Below the pieces are notes generated by a model, which saw nothing but the letters and a program-made list of their open reading frames with translations, did not search any database and was not told the origin of the DNA. From the NCBI GenBank assembly GCA_965247975.1, contig OZ252050.1:372001-436000 (forward strand): a stretch of DNA of 64,000 nucleotides. The letters run 5' to 3'. Shown piece by piece: positions 45,681 to 54,314 of the stretch. The stretch comes from Taishania sp965247975. Lineage in GTDB: Bacteria > Bacteroidota > Bacteroidia > Flavobacteriales_D > Crocinitomicaceae. Both the position numbers and the translations under genes were made by a program. Within the stretch, counting starts at the first letter, position 1. Every line of letters starts with the position of its first letter.

Positions 45681-45706
45681 GTAGCCTTAGCTTAAGTTAA
45701 GGCTAC
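45681..45706 (+). terminator. Hairpin at the transposase 3' end
   Basis: GTAGCCTTA (45681-45689) and TAAGGCTAC (45698-45706) form a perfect 9-bp stem with an 8-nt loop, followed on the plus strand by TTTTTTA. The transposase stop codon lies in the loop. It could block plus-strand read-through into the transposase. Confidence 0.55.
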
Positions 45707-46711
45707 TTTTTTATATTCTGGATCATATTCAGTTTCATTTTTCCACAATGTAAAAATTAGAGCTAATAACTTTCTTTGTACAGCTACTAATCCAATTTTT
45801 TTCGAGACTTTGTTTTGATTAATTCTAAGATATGTTTCTTTCATTTCAGGATTACATCTGCTAGCGACCATTGATGGAAAATATAAGGTGTTTCTGATAT
45901 ATCTATTTCCTTTTTTAGAGATACTTGTTTTTCCTCGAACCGATGATCCTGATTCTCTTTGAACGACATCAAATCCCGCAAAACTGGTTAATTGTTTGAT
46001 ACTATGAAAATGCTCAAAGCACATTGTTTCTGACAATATGGTTACAACGGTCATTAAGCCAATTCCTTTAATTGTTACTAATCTTAGGATTTTTTTATAA
46101 AATGACGTATCCGATTTAATGAGGGTCTCGATTTCTTCTTTACATTTTTCGATTTGCTTTTCAATTTGTAAGATAAGACTTTTGTTGCTTTGAAGAATGA
46201 ATTTTTGGATGTCATGGGAGCAATCTTTACTATGTTTAATGTTCATCAGTGCTGTTCGTTGCTCCTGTAATTGAACATAATATCGAGTAAGATTTCTTAA
46301 CTGGAGAACTAATGGAGATGGTGGAATCCAGGCTTTGTGATTTCTCTCTACTCCAAACTGACTTAGCCATTTTGCATCTAAAGCATCCGTTTTGCTTTTG
46401 ACATTTAAACTAGAAAAATAATGTCGGGTAGTATTTGGCAAAGCAACATGAACAGTTCGTTTTAAATTGAACAAGTGATGAGCTAAAGACTCATAATAAA
46501 CACCTGTTGCCTCCATTAAGAAAACTACTTCAACATCCTTTTCTAATTCAGATTTTGACCAACGACTCAATTGGTTAAAGCCTTTTTTATTATTCGAGAA
46601 CTCAGCTCCTTTCGAAAACTTAAATTCTCCCGACACATCTCGTTTACATACACATGCGGTAAACGAATTTTTGGAAACATCAATTCCAACACATTGTTTT
46701 AAATAACGCAT
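45692..46711 (-). CDS. IS110-family transposase
   Basis: 339 aa. The N-terminal RuvC-like DEDD domain starts G-I-D-V-S-K (Asp11), with E-A-T-G-V-Y-Y-E and K-T-D-A-L-D-A as further acidic blocks. The C-terminal Tnp_20 domain has L-T-S-F-A-G-F-D and E-S-G-S-S-V-R-G with the candidate catalytic serine, then K-K-G-N-R-Y-I-R. Full length, no stop or frameshift, so may be active. IS110 enzymes use a bridge RNA to pick donor and target DNA; the long non-coding side is upstream of the gene. Confidence 0.95.
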   Translation of the reverse strand: MRYLKQCVGIDVSKNSFTACVCKRDVSGEFKFSKGAEFSNNKKGFNQLSRWSKSELEKDVEVVFLMEATGVYYESLAHHLFNLKRTVHVALPNTTRHYFSSLNVKSKTDALDAKWLSQFGVERNHKAWIPPSPLVLQLRNLTRYYVQLQEQRTALMNIKHSKDCSHDIQKFILQSNKSLILQIEKQIEKCKEEIETLIKSDTSFYKKILRLVTIKGIGLMTVVTILSETMCFEHFHSIKQLTSFAGFDVVQRESGSSVRGKTSISKKGNRYIRNTLYFPSMVASRCNPEMKETYLRINQNKVSKKIGLVAVQRKLLALIFTLWKNETEYDPEYKKVALT

Positions 46712-46792
46712 AACTCTAATTTTACAGGTATGACTGAATTCCCCTTCCGTCTATTCTTTTGTTTTATCCAAGCTCGAATAAATCGGCCTTAA

Positions 46793-46898
46793 GTACTGTC
46801 CAGACTCTTGAGAAAAAACGTGTGTGGATCAATCTTTTTTACGATATAACAAGAATGTTTACCTAAACCAAAACTCTCTCACACACGATAGTCAGTAC
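46793..46898 (-). ncRNA. Candidate IS110 bridge RNA region
   Basis: Upstream of the transposase, GTACTG (46793-46798) pairs with CAGTAC (46893-46898), and inside it CGTGTGTG (46819-46826) pairs perfectly with CACACACG (46880-46887). This leaves a 20/5-nt asymmetric internal loop and a 53-nt apical part. Position (non-coding end before the gene), strand and stem plus internal-loop form fit IS110 bridge RNAs. Loop targets are not identified. Confidence 0.45.
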
Positions 46899-46969
46899 AC
46901 TTTGTTTAACAACAATGTACGAACCATTTATTAAATTTGATGTAAATATAAAAGAACCAAAAAAGTCTA

Positions 46970-47168
46970 GTCCTAATTTTAAGCCGTTCGGCGAAAATAT
47001 CTGAATGGACCGATTTAACAAAAGTAGTGCATTCGTTCTGAAAAAGAACGAATACAGAGGACAAGCCCCTTTTGTAATCGGTTCGCCATTCAGTTATTTT
47101 CTATCCCTGCTCTAACGTTTGGTCTTCAAAAGCTCTCGCTTTTTCTTCTCACTCTTCAAAATTAGGAC
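46970..47168. repeat. Nested inverted-repeat structure (about 200 bp)
   Basis: Three dyads share one centre region. GTCCTAATTTT (46970-46980) pairs with AAAATTAGGAC (47158-47168). CTGAATGG (47001-47008) pairs with CCATTCAG (47086-47093), extended by imperfect pairing of CCGATT and AATCGG. ATTCGTTCT (47031-47039) and AGAACGAAT (47045-47053) form a perfect 9-bp stem with a GAAAA loop. A small GCCG-TT-CGGC hairpin is at 46983-46992. No gene lies within. Confidence 0.7.
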
Positions 47169-47491
47169 GGATTTTATATCCGATACAGATCTCTTTTTAA
47201 GACTAAAATTTTAAGCCCCAAACTAATTTTAAAGTTTAAGTCTCTTACTATTGTTAGGAAAATAAACGTTTAATTTTTTGCTAGATACTAGTGACTTTCA
47301 AAGAAACATAAGTTTTTAAAGATTAAAGTCCCAAAGTTTTAAAATTCCATTTTCGTCGTAAATTTGAGTGTTTGAGACCAAAAACTATTCTATTGGACAA
47401 TAGTGATATACAACAGAGCCAACAAAAAATCCCCCAAAGTGTTTTGGAGGATTTTAAAGAAGTATTAATTTTTTCCAAAATCAAAAGTAGT
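47169..47491. other. Non-coding AT-rich stretch
   Basis: No gene recognised. A 79-codon minus-strand frame spans 47323-47562 but runs through the palindromic repeat and has no recognisable protein features. Confidence 0.4.
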
Positions 47492-47548
47492 TGATTTTCA
47501 CGCTTCCCCCTTTGAAGGGGGATTGAGGGGGGGACAAGTTGAAAATCA
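47492..47548. repeat. Inverted-repeat element, copy 2 (short form)
   Basis: Same boundary pair TGATTTTCA (47492-47500) and TGAAAATCA (47540-47548) and same CTTCCCCCTTTGAAGGG core as at 44355-44493, but 57 bp instead of 139 bp. Both copies are preceded by AAATCAAAAGT. Confidence 0.6.
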
Positions 47549-47602
47549 ATAAGATATTTCATTTACTGGTAAAGTTCACGACAAGCATTAATTTTTGAAT
47601 TC

Positions 47603-48226
47603 CTAGTTCAAACGTTGATACGTTCCGCTAAAATTTAAATTTCTAACTTCTAATTTATTAGTATGACTTGGGTTGCCGCTGCTGTAATCCAATCCAAAAT
47701 ACATATCTGCACTAAATGTTCCAGTGATGGTTGTTGCTGTAATTTCGGTAATGGTCAGCTGAGCATATTTATCAATTATTGCACCGTTGTAATAAAATCC
47801 ATTATTCGTGTTTGAGTTTGCTTCAAAAAACAAAGGCAAATCTGCACCGCTTGATGCCATTGAAAAACGGTAAGGTGAACTACTGGTATAAGGTGTTTCG
47901 ATGTCGTACGTTCCAACAGCGACTGGAATGGTTTTTCCTTCAATGCGAAAACTCAAATAGCGCTCAGTTGTTTTATCTTGAAAATGAATGTCAAGGGTAG
48001 AATCTTGAATAATAACTCCTGCTTGTCCATCACTATGAAGCACATAATTGATAGCTTGAAAGTTGTATTCACCTCCATCGTTTAGGTAGTTGAAAACCCC
48101 TGTTCCCATCACAATTGCTTCTGTTGGAGTTGGATTTCCGTTGTTCGTTGGTTCTGGCGTTTCTTTTTTACACGCTGTTAAAGCTACAAGTCCTATGAAT
48201 GCGATGCTAAAAATTCCTTTTTTCAT
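47603..48226 (-). CDS. Lipoprotein of unknown function
   Basis: 207 aa. Signal peptide with lipobox A-L-T-A-C (Cys19), then a Pro/Thr/Asn-rich linker and an all-beta domain, including G-T-Y-D-I-E-T-P-Y and T-I-T-G-T-F-S-A-D-M-Y. No named family recognised; resembles many outer-leaflet Bacteroidota lipoproteins. Single gene with its own promoter box. Confidence 0.8.
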   Translation of the reverse strand: MKKGIFSIAFIGLVALTACKKETPEPTNNGNPTPTEAIVMGTGVFNYLNDGGEYNFQAINYVLHSDGQAGVIIQDSTLDIHFQDKTTERYLSFRIEGKTIPVAVGTYDIETPYTSSSPYRFSMASSGADLPLFFEANSNTNNGFYYNGAIIDKYAQLTITEITATTITGTFSADMYFGLDYSSGNPSHTNKLEVRNLNFSGTYQRLN

Positions 48227-48239
48227 TGTCTTTTTTTGA

Positions 48240-48247
48240 CAAAGTTA
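48240..48247 (-). promoter_or_regulatory. -7 box TAACTTTG for the lipoprotein gene
   Basis: Perfect TAnnTTTG on the minus strand, 14 nt upstream of the ATG at 48226, implying a very short leader. No clear -33 box. Confidence 0.4.
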
Positions 48248-48444
48248 GGGAGCGGTCATAGAGTAATAGGTAGGGTTTTCCCTAGAAATGCAACTAAACA
48301 CCTAATCTGTTGAAGATAAATGATTAAAGTTGTATTTGTCGAAAAAGATGTTTAAATTCGATTTTTAAATCTCGTCATTCTTAGAGCAGGATGTGATTAG
48401 ACAATGCTTTGCTTTTTGCAATTAATTTTAAATACTAATCAGAT

Positions 48445-49437
48445 ATGAAATACCTATTTACCGTTTTAGCCTTCCTAATTCTTGGAAGTGCATTTTATGC
48501 TCAAACAATTCCGTCCTCATGCACTGCTTCGGAAAGTGTCGAAATGCTATACATGGATGATGCGCAAAGACTAACAATGCGAAAGTTTTTGGATGAAAAT
48601 TCCATCTATTTGGATAGCATACACATTCCTCAAAATCATACGGACACAATTTTAAAGGCTTTAATTGCAGTATACAATGCGGTTGGTCTTCCCGCGCGAG
48701 ACACAGTGGTAGACATGTATAATGTACACACGCTTAATATTCCAACATTAAATATGTTATTTCTTGAAGCCAGTAAAACCCTGTGGTGGATGGATTCATT
48801 ACAAAATAACAATATTCCAACGGGTAATTTTTACATAGATAGCTTAATTTCAGCACACGCATTAAATTTAACGGGATATTATGAATTCGGTAATTTGTTT
48901 AGTTATCACCATGCAAGTTTTGTGTCAGATAGCAACTACAATTTATTCGCATTAGCCGAAGCCTTTATGGAAGAACCATTGGTGTTTGGCGCTGGATTGA
49001 ATGCACTTGTTTTCGATGGAGGAGACATTACCAGTTCGATTTTTCCTGATCATGTAGAACTAACCTATTCAATTGCATGGGGAGATTGTCTTTCAGGTTG
49101 CATTTATAGCAGGTTTTGGAAGTTTAAGGTCTATTTTGATTGTTCTGTTGAATATGTTGGCAGTTACGGTTCACTAATTACCAATCTTGGCATGGAGGAG
49201 CAAGTTGATGGTGCCAACATCCATGTTCATCCAAATCCAATCCAAGACGAATTTTTTATAGCGAATATTTCAGAACCTGTTGTTTTGGAAATTTATAACC
49301 CCATGGGTCAGCTAATTTTTAGCGATAAATCTTATGCCGGAAGCGCCATTTCTATAGAAAATCAACTTTCAGGAATTTATGTAGTTCGAATTTCAACGGA
49401 GTTATTCACCACATCCAAGAAGTTTGTTAAATTGTAA
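48445..49437 (+). CDS. Secreted protein with type IX secretion C-terminal sorting domain
   Basis: 330 aa. Signal peptide 1-19 (F-Y-A-Q). The last 75 residues are a Por-type sorting domain: H-V-H-P-N-P-I-Q-D-E-F, V-V-L-E-I-Y-N-P-M-G-Q, L-S-G-I-Y-V-V-R-I and a final K-K-F-V-K-L. That signal directs export by the T9SS and surface attachment. The central 230 residues are not recognised; they contain a Cys pair (D-C-L-S-G-C). Stands alone. Confidence 0.85.
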   Translation: MKYLFTVLAFLILGSAFYAQTIPSSCTASESVEMLYMDDAQRLTMRKFLDENSIYLDSIHIPQNHTDTILKALIAVYNAVGLPARDTVVDMYNVHTLNIPTLNMLFLEASKTLWWMDSLQNNNIPTGNFYIDSLISAHALNLTGYYEFGNLFSYHHASFVSDSNYNLFALAEAFMEEPLVFGAGLNALVFDGGDITSSIFPDHVELTYSIAWGDCLSGCIYSRFWKFKVYFDCSVEYVGSYGSLITNLGMEEQVDGANIHVHPNPIQDEFFIANISEPVVLEIYNPMGQLIFSDKSYAGSAISIENQLSGIYVVRISTELFTTSKKFVKL

Positions 49438-49971
49438 GAGCAGTTCTGAGCAGGGCACTTTACGTTAAAATACTTGACAATGTGATGACTAGATTTTATC
49501 CATGAAGCCTTACAAAAAGTTTATGTTCATGTCAGTTTTAAACATGCATAAGAACCATGAGAAGAAAACCCCAATACGCGAAAGGGGGAAATTTCCCCGG
49601 GTGTGGGAGGGGGAATTTCCTCCAAAAAAAGGGGAAATTTCCTGTAGTGAATGTGATTTTTTATTTAATATATTTGGAAAGGCGCAAAAGGTTGAATTTG
49701 TTTGAAGCGTTTACAACTGATTACATCAGCTATTTAATTGATTTTTAATTAGGTGTGTATGTGAAAAAATGAGAAGATTGACAAGTTGGAGGGGAGTTGC
49801 GTGTATGAATGAGTTGTAGTTAAAGCACTAAAAAATACTAATTGAAACCAATACTAAAATGACGAAAAATTATCATGAAACTAATTCTTATAGTGTAAAG
49901 CAAAGATATCAAGGATGTGGTTTTTTGGCTTATTTTGTGGGATGGATAATTGAGTGGTCCGTAATTAGAGA
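49438..49971. other. Non-coding region with G/C-run palindromes
   Basis: No convincing gene; short plus-strand frames at 49502-49748 consist of the palindromic repeats themselves. The remainder is AT-rich and should contain the promoter of the HEPN gene pair. Confidence 0.4.
49584..49642. repeat. Three palindromes of type GGGGAAATTTCC
   Basis: GGGGGAAATTTCCCC (49584-49598), GGGGGAATTTCC (49609-49620) and GGGGAAATTTCC (49631-49642), spaced 22-25 bp, about two helix turns. Each is self-complementary. Confidence 0.7.
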
Positions 49972-50745
49972 ATGAAAATTAAACAAGAAGACCATATTGA
50001 ATTAGTAAATAATGGTGAGTTTCAGACTCACGGTTATCAGTACACGATTATGTATATGTCAAGGATTCACTCTCAGGCAGAGTTTCTATTTGCAAAAGTT
50101 TTAGCATTAAGAGGGAACTTATACTCAAATTATGAAACTTCTGAAATTGTTGAGGCATTTACTGTAAAGACAATTTGTGATTGGGAATGGTATATTGAAA
50201 AAATGATTTGTGAATGCCTTAATGTTGACACCAGCCAACTATCAAAAGAACTTGATTTGAAACTTCCACTAAAGATAACAATCGATGAATGTATTGGCTA
50301 TTTGAATGGATTAGGTTATTTTGATTTAAAAAGTGTAGGAAATCTAAAAGCAATAAGTAAAAAAGTGCTAATAAATAACAAGAATCCTTTTCAAAAAATT
50401 AGTACCGAAGCAAAAAGTCATATTGACGATTTCTATGCATTAAGAAACTATGTAGCACATAAAAGCAACAAATCAAAACGTACCCTTTTAAAGGTCTATG
50501 AGAAGTATGATCAAAATGACTTTATTGAGGTTGGCGAATTTCTATTAGATAAAACCAACAAGAGTAATAATACTATTCGTTTTCAAGATTTTGGAGGTTC
50601 TTTTTGGTTGGCTGCTTTTAATATTATGGAATTCCTTTATCCAAAAACATATAAATGGATTGTTCGAGATGAAAAGATTTATAATGAAAAGTGTCATTTT
50701 AGATTTCACTATTTAATGAAAATAAGTCCAAATGAACCAAAATAA
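49972..50745 (+). CDS. HEPN-motif protein A (257 aa)
   Basis: An all-helical protein with R-N-Y-V-A-H at residues 158-163, the Rx4H signature of HEPN ribonucleases, preceded by D-D-F-Y-A-L, as typical. No named family recognised. It overlaps the next gene, which has the same kind of motif at the same residue numbers, by 14 nt, so the two are likely made together and may dimerise. HEPN proteins often act in toxin-antitoxin or anti-phage systems; that role is inference. Confidence 0.65.
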   Translation: MKIKQEDHIELVNNGEFQTHGYQYTIMYMSRIHSQAEFLFAKVLALRGNLYSNYETSEIVEAFTVKTICDWEWYIEKMICECLNVDTSQLSKELDLKLPLKITIDECIGYLNGLGYFDLKSVGNLKAISKKVLINNKNPFQKISTEAKSHIDDFYALRNYVAHKSNKSKRTLLKVYEKYDQNDFIEVGEFLLDKTNKSNNTIRFQDFGGSFWLAAFNIMEFLYPKTYKWIVRDEKIYNEKCHFRFHYLMKISPNEPK

Positions 50746-51766
50746 ACCACCAAAAGAATACGTAGAACTTCTTGAAAAAAGACTATATGTAAAAGAAGCC
50801 GGCATTGAAAATCGACTTAAAGAGGTTCAAGAAACAATCATTAATAATATTGAACCAGGTAAAAAGAGGTTTCAGAAACTCTTGACAGAACTCGATAAAA
50901 AGTTTCCTCCAAAATCCGTTAAACGTGGAGCAGCAGACGGTTTAACTTATTTTCTATTTGATAGTGCATTTGAATTATATTTCATAGGAAACAACTCTGC
51001 ATTATTTATTGAATTACAGGGTCTTCTTGAAAGGTTCTGTTTAAATAAGGCTTGTGACTTTATAGCAGTTGACGATGTGGCTCAATCAATATTAAAAGAT
51101 TCGTTTTCCAAGAAAACATTAAATGATGTAGCTGAGTATTTCAAGATTATTTCTCTTTGGAATGATGATGATGTTAGATTTGCAAAAAAATTGACACATA
51201 TAAGAAATGGAATTGCTCACAAAAATGGAGAACTTGTGAGTAAGCATTTAGGAGACGGCAAAAAATCTTTATTAACATCAATAGATGAGATAACACGCAA
51301 TGCTGATTCAATCCCTTTTATAATTCATACAATTGAATTGATTATAAAAATTGCAGATGCATTACGTCCTACATTTTTCTCACATCCAAGGTTTAAAGGA
51401 AGACTTGAAGCATACTCCTCTGTAATTGGTTTAATTATGAATTTGTTTTGTGATGGAGAATTTATTTCCTTACCAAATGAAGTTAAATTTACAATGCTGA
51501 ATAGGATTTTTGGCAAGACTTCCTTACTTGGGTCGGAGAATTTACGTAATAGAATTGGAGAATATAAAGAGAAAATCATTCCATTTCATGATTTTTTAGG
51601 AGTCGATGATGAAAAAGCTAAAGTCTTACATAAAGAACTTTGTGAACTAGCTGATGTGATATTTGAGCAAATGAGAAAAGATATGGAGGTTGATGGAAAA
51701 TCAGAAGTATTTCTCAAACCGGCTCCAATTAAAATAGATTTTGAGTTAATTAGAAAAACAAAATAA
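50732..51766 (+). CDS. HEPN-motif protein B (344 aa)
   Basis: Helical protein with R-N-G-I-A-H at residues 158-163 (Rx4H), within F-A-K-K-L-T-H-I-R-N-G-I-A-H-K-N, as in MAE_28990/MAE_18760-like and other HEPN proteins. A second helical half (about 200-344) is unrecognised. Overlap of 14 nt with gene A. Base use resembles A, both more AT-rich than the housekeeping genes, consistent with transfer. Confidence 0.65.
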   Translation: MNQNKPPKEYVELLEKRLYVKEAGIENRLKEVQETIINNIEPGKKRFQKLLTELDKKFPPKSVKRGAADGLTYFLFDSAFELYFIGNNSALFIELQGLLERFCLNKACDFIAVDDVAQSILKDSFSKKTLNDVAEYFKIISLWNDDDVRFAKKLTHIRNGIAHKNGELVSKHLGDGKKSLLTSIDEITRNADSIPFIIHTIELIIKIADALRPTFFSHPRFKGRLEAYSSVIGLIMNLFCDGEFISLPNEVKFTMLNRIFGKTSLLGSENLRNRIGEYKEKIIPFHDFLGVDDEKAKVLHKELCELADVIFEQMRKDMEVDGKSEVFLKPAPIKIDFELIRKTK

Positions 51767-51965
51767 CTGCGCACAAAAGCAGTTTGGCAAAATGGGGGTG
51801 TACTAAATTTGAGCATTGGAATTCAATTGAACTTTTGTGCTAAGATGAAAATTTGTCCTTCGATTTCCGCCACTTCGCAAAGCTGCAAACCTTTATGTGT
51901 AATACTTGAATAGTGCAGCCAACATCTAAAGAACATTGACAAATGCAAACAACCAATGATAGGAA

Positions 51966-53114
51966 ATGAACGAATTAAAAGAACACACGAAAAGATTATT
52001 ATCACATCCTATTTTTCAACAGGCCTCAATAGCCACCGCAAAATATTTTCCAGAGCACATTGACGAAACGCTTAAAGAATACAGTAAAGTTCTAAATGAC
52101 AAATTATTTTGGGAAGCATTTTACAAAACTCATTATCCTAATCAACCTGTAGAATACACTTATTTTTCTGAAATTATTGATGAGTTTTCTGTTTATATAA
52201 ATAAAAGTTTAGACGCATATTATTTAGGCAAACTAAATGAAGCTTATACCCATTTAAAAGACGGGCTAAATAAAATTCTCTTTGGGACATCAAAACTTTT
52301 TAAGGAAGCAGTACTAATATTCCCGAAGAATACTCTGACTCTATATAGAATAAGAGTTAGACGAGATAGTGACCCAAGTGACTTTGGAAGAAAAGAAATA
52401 TTTCACATACCATTTCAGAAAAGAGGTTTGGTGTCGACACAACGATATAGTATTCCAGGACATCCTTGCTTATATTTTGGAAATTCCATTTTTGTTTGCT
52501 GGACAGAAATAAATCAGCCACCTCTAAAAGACATTTATGCAAGTAAATTTGTGAACAATGAAACTCTAAAATTAATTGAAATCAAATCAGTATATGAGTT
52601 ATTAGAGGAAATAAAATTACTGGAGGGAGCCGAATTATCTTCTGCTATATTTAGGTTTATACTTTTTTATCCTTTGACTGTAGCAGCATCAATTAAAGTT
52701 ACACGAAGGACAGACACCTTCAAACCTGAATATATTATACCACAACTTTTTTTACAATATATTCTTAATGAGAAAACCGAATTAGATGGCATAAAATATT
52801 TTTCAACTAGAATAGAAGCTGGAAAAACCGAAAATGTAGGGACAAGTAATTTTGTATTCCCATCACGAACAAATAAAAAAGAAGGATATTGCCCTAAGCT
52901 AATACATAACTTCAAATTAACTTTTCCTATTTTGTGGGAGTATGAAGAAATTAATATTGGAAATGTTACATTTTGGGATAATGAACCAGACCACAAAAGG
53001 CAAATTGAACTTTACAAAGGCAGAAAAGTTCCTTATAATTGGACAACCTTTTCTGCTATTGAAAATGCATTAAGTTATGAATCGTTAGGACTAGAATTGT
53101 TAGCGGAAAAATGA
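51966..53114 (+). CDS. RES-like domain protein
   Basis: 382 aa. The first 110 residues are helical. From about 120 on the sequence shows RES-domain features: L-Y-R-I-R-V (Arg), R-G-L-V-S-T-Q-R-Y-S (Ser), C-L-Y-F-G-N-S-I-F-V-C-W-T-E (Glu), and Y-I-I-P-Q-L-F-L-Q-Y-I ahead of D-G-I-K-Y-F-S-T. RES toxins modify or degrade NAD+. The fit is partial and no Xre-type antitoxin gene is adjacent, so the call is tentative. Same strand as the HEPN pair, after a 199-bp spacer. Confidence 0.55.
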   Translation: MNELKEHTKRLLSHPIFQQASIATAKYFPEHIDETLKEYSKVLNDKLFWEAFYKTHYPNQPVEYTYFSEIIDEFSVYINKSLDAYYLGKLNEAYTHLKDGLNKILFGTSKLFKEAVLIFPKNTLTLYRIRVRRDSDPSDFGRKEIFHIPFQKRGLVSTQRYSIPGHPCLYFGNSIFVCWTEINQPPLKDIYASKFVNNETLKLIEIKSVYELLEEIKLLEGAELSSAIFRFILFYPLTVAASIKVTRRTDTFKPEYIIPQLFLQYILNEKTELDGIKYFSTRIEAGKTENVGTSNFVFPSRTNKKEGYCPKLIHNFKLTFPILWEYEEINIGNVTFWDNEPDHKRQIELYKGRKVPYNWTTFSAIENALSYESLGLELLAEK

Positions 53115-53308
53115 TCAAACATCACATAACGGAAAATACGGAGTTCCTGCAAGTCGCAAGCGAAATTTATCAGCGATATAAATTTTTTGTTGGCGCTTTC
53201 AAAAAAGGTAGTAACTATTTATTACGTTTGTGCCAGCAGAGATAGTAGTAAAAGTAAGTCTGCTTTCCTTTAGCTGTTAAACATTACCTGCAAGCTTTAA
53301 CATACATT

Positions 53309-53719
53309 ATGCAAACAAAGAAAGTTGAAATAGAAGTTTACGACAAGAGAGAAAAACTGACAACCACAATTAAGGTTGAACAGGTTTCTGAGAATACTTT
53401 TCGAACGTCAGAAAATGAAATTTTCAATTGCAGGTTGACACTTGGGACTGAATTTAAAACTCGACTTAATAATGACGGGAAACACGAAATAATAAAAATC
53501 ACAAAGGAATCAGATTTTGTAACAAGACGCTTTTTTTTAAATTCACAATTCAAAGAATCTGAATACAGACTTTTAGGTGATGAAATAATGAAACATGGTG
53601 GTTTTTGGCAAGTTGACTTTGGTGGCATTGCGACAATAAACTTGCCCAATGACTGCAAACTAAATATTGATGAAATCTTTAAGACTTTTGACTTTAATCC
53701 GACTGAAATAAAAGACTAA
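53309..53719 (+). CDS. Unknown 136-aa protein
   Basis: Beta-rich at the start (V-E-I-E-V-Y-D-K-R-E), with a helix-like C-terminus ending in F-N-P-T-E-I-K-D. No signal peptide. Not recognised. It is followed with no gap by the next small gene (stop 53719, start 53720). Small, cytoplasmic, paired genes after a structured spacer are typical of cassette-borne genes. Confidence 0.6.
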   Translation: MQTKKVEIEVYDKREKLTTTIKVEQVSENTFRTSENEIFNCRLTLGTEFKTRLNNDGKHEIIKITKESDFVTRRFFLNSQFKESEYRLLGDEIMKHGGFWQVDFGGIATINLPNDCKLNIDEIFKTFDFNPTEIKD

Positions 53720-54067
53720 ATGCTAGATCAAGACTTTTGTGAATACTTAGAATATACAATCTGCAAAGCACTAGAGCATTTAGATAATGACCAAATTAGA
53801 GGCTTTTGGTGCGATGGTATTTTATTAAACCAACAAGACAACACCTATTCGCAAAAATTCGTAAACGACAACAAACAAATTATTCTTAAAGCATTTATTG
53901 GCAAAGACGGACAGACAGAATATGAATTGACCTTGAAATTTGGAAACAAAGCATTAAGCAGATACACAAGAAACTTGGACATAAAAGGATGTGTTCCTAA
54001 TACAGACAAGCAAAATTGGTTTGACATTGACACCAAGCGAAATAAAATTGAGATACAACTTGAATAA
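53720..54067 (+). CDS. Unknown 115-aa protein
   Basis: Starts immediately after the 136-aa gene. Contains F-W-C-D-G-I-L-L and a C-terminal F-D-I-D-T-K-R-N-K-I-E-I-Q-L. The alpha-plus-beta pattern resembles small immunity-like or cassette proteins of Bacteroidota, but I cannot name a family. Confidence 0.6.
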   Translation: MLDQDFCEYLEYTICKALEHLDNDQIRGFWCDGILLNQQDNTYSQKFVNDNKQIILKAFIGKDGQTEYELTLKFGNKALSRYTRNLDIKGCVPNTDKQNWFDIDTKRNKIEIQLE

Positions 54068-54314
54068 CAACAAAAAGCCAGCTGTTAACAGGACATTGGC
54101 AATTGGGAGGCGTCTCCGCTTGACAGTTTTGTGGTAGCAGAAAGTTCAGTTCTCCGAACTAACTTTAGTGATGAAAAGTTCGTCCATCGCCAATCTGCAA
54201 ACTCTTAAAACCACTTTTGTTCAATAACTCAATAATTTTTAGAATCATAATCTCATCCCATTTCCATTGCCCCCCAAAAAGTTAACCTCTCTAAACCTCT
54301 AAATTAATTCTACT

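Larger units (their letters stand above)
45681..46930 (-). mobile_element. IS110-type insertion sequence (ends approximate)
   Basis: Comprises the transposase and about 200 bp of non-coding left end upstream of it. IS110 elements lack terminal inverted repeats, so exact borders cannot be read from one copy. The left border is placed just past the structured stretch at 46793-46898. Confidence 0.6.

Noticed and set aside
47323..47562. 79-aa minus-strand frame
   Set aside because: Runs through the inverted-repeat copy and has no recognisable features or ribosome-binding context.
49502..49748. Two overlapping short plus-strand frames
   Set aside because: Composed of the GGGGAAATTTCC palindromes; no protein-like sequence.
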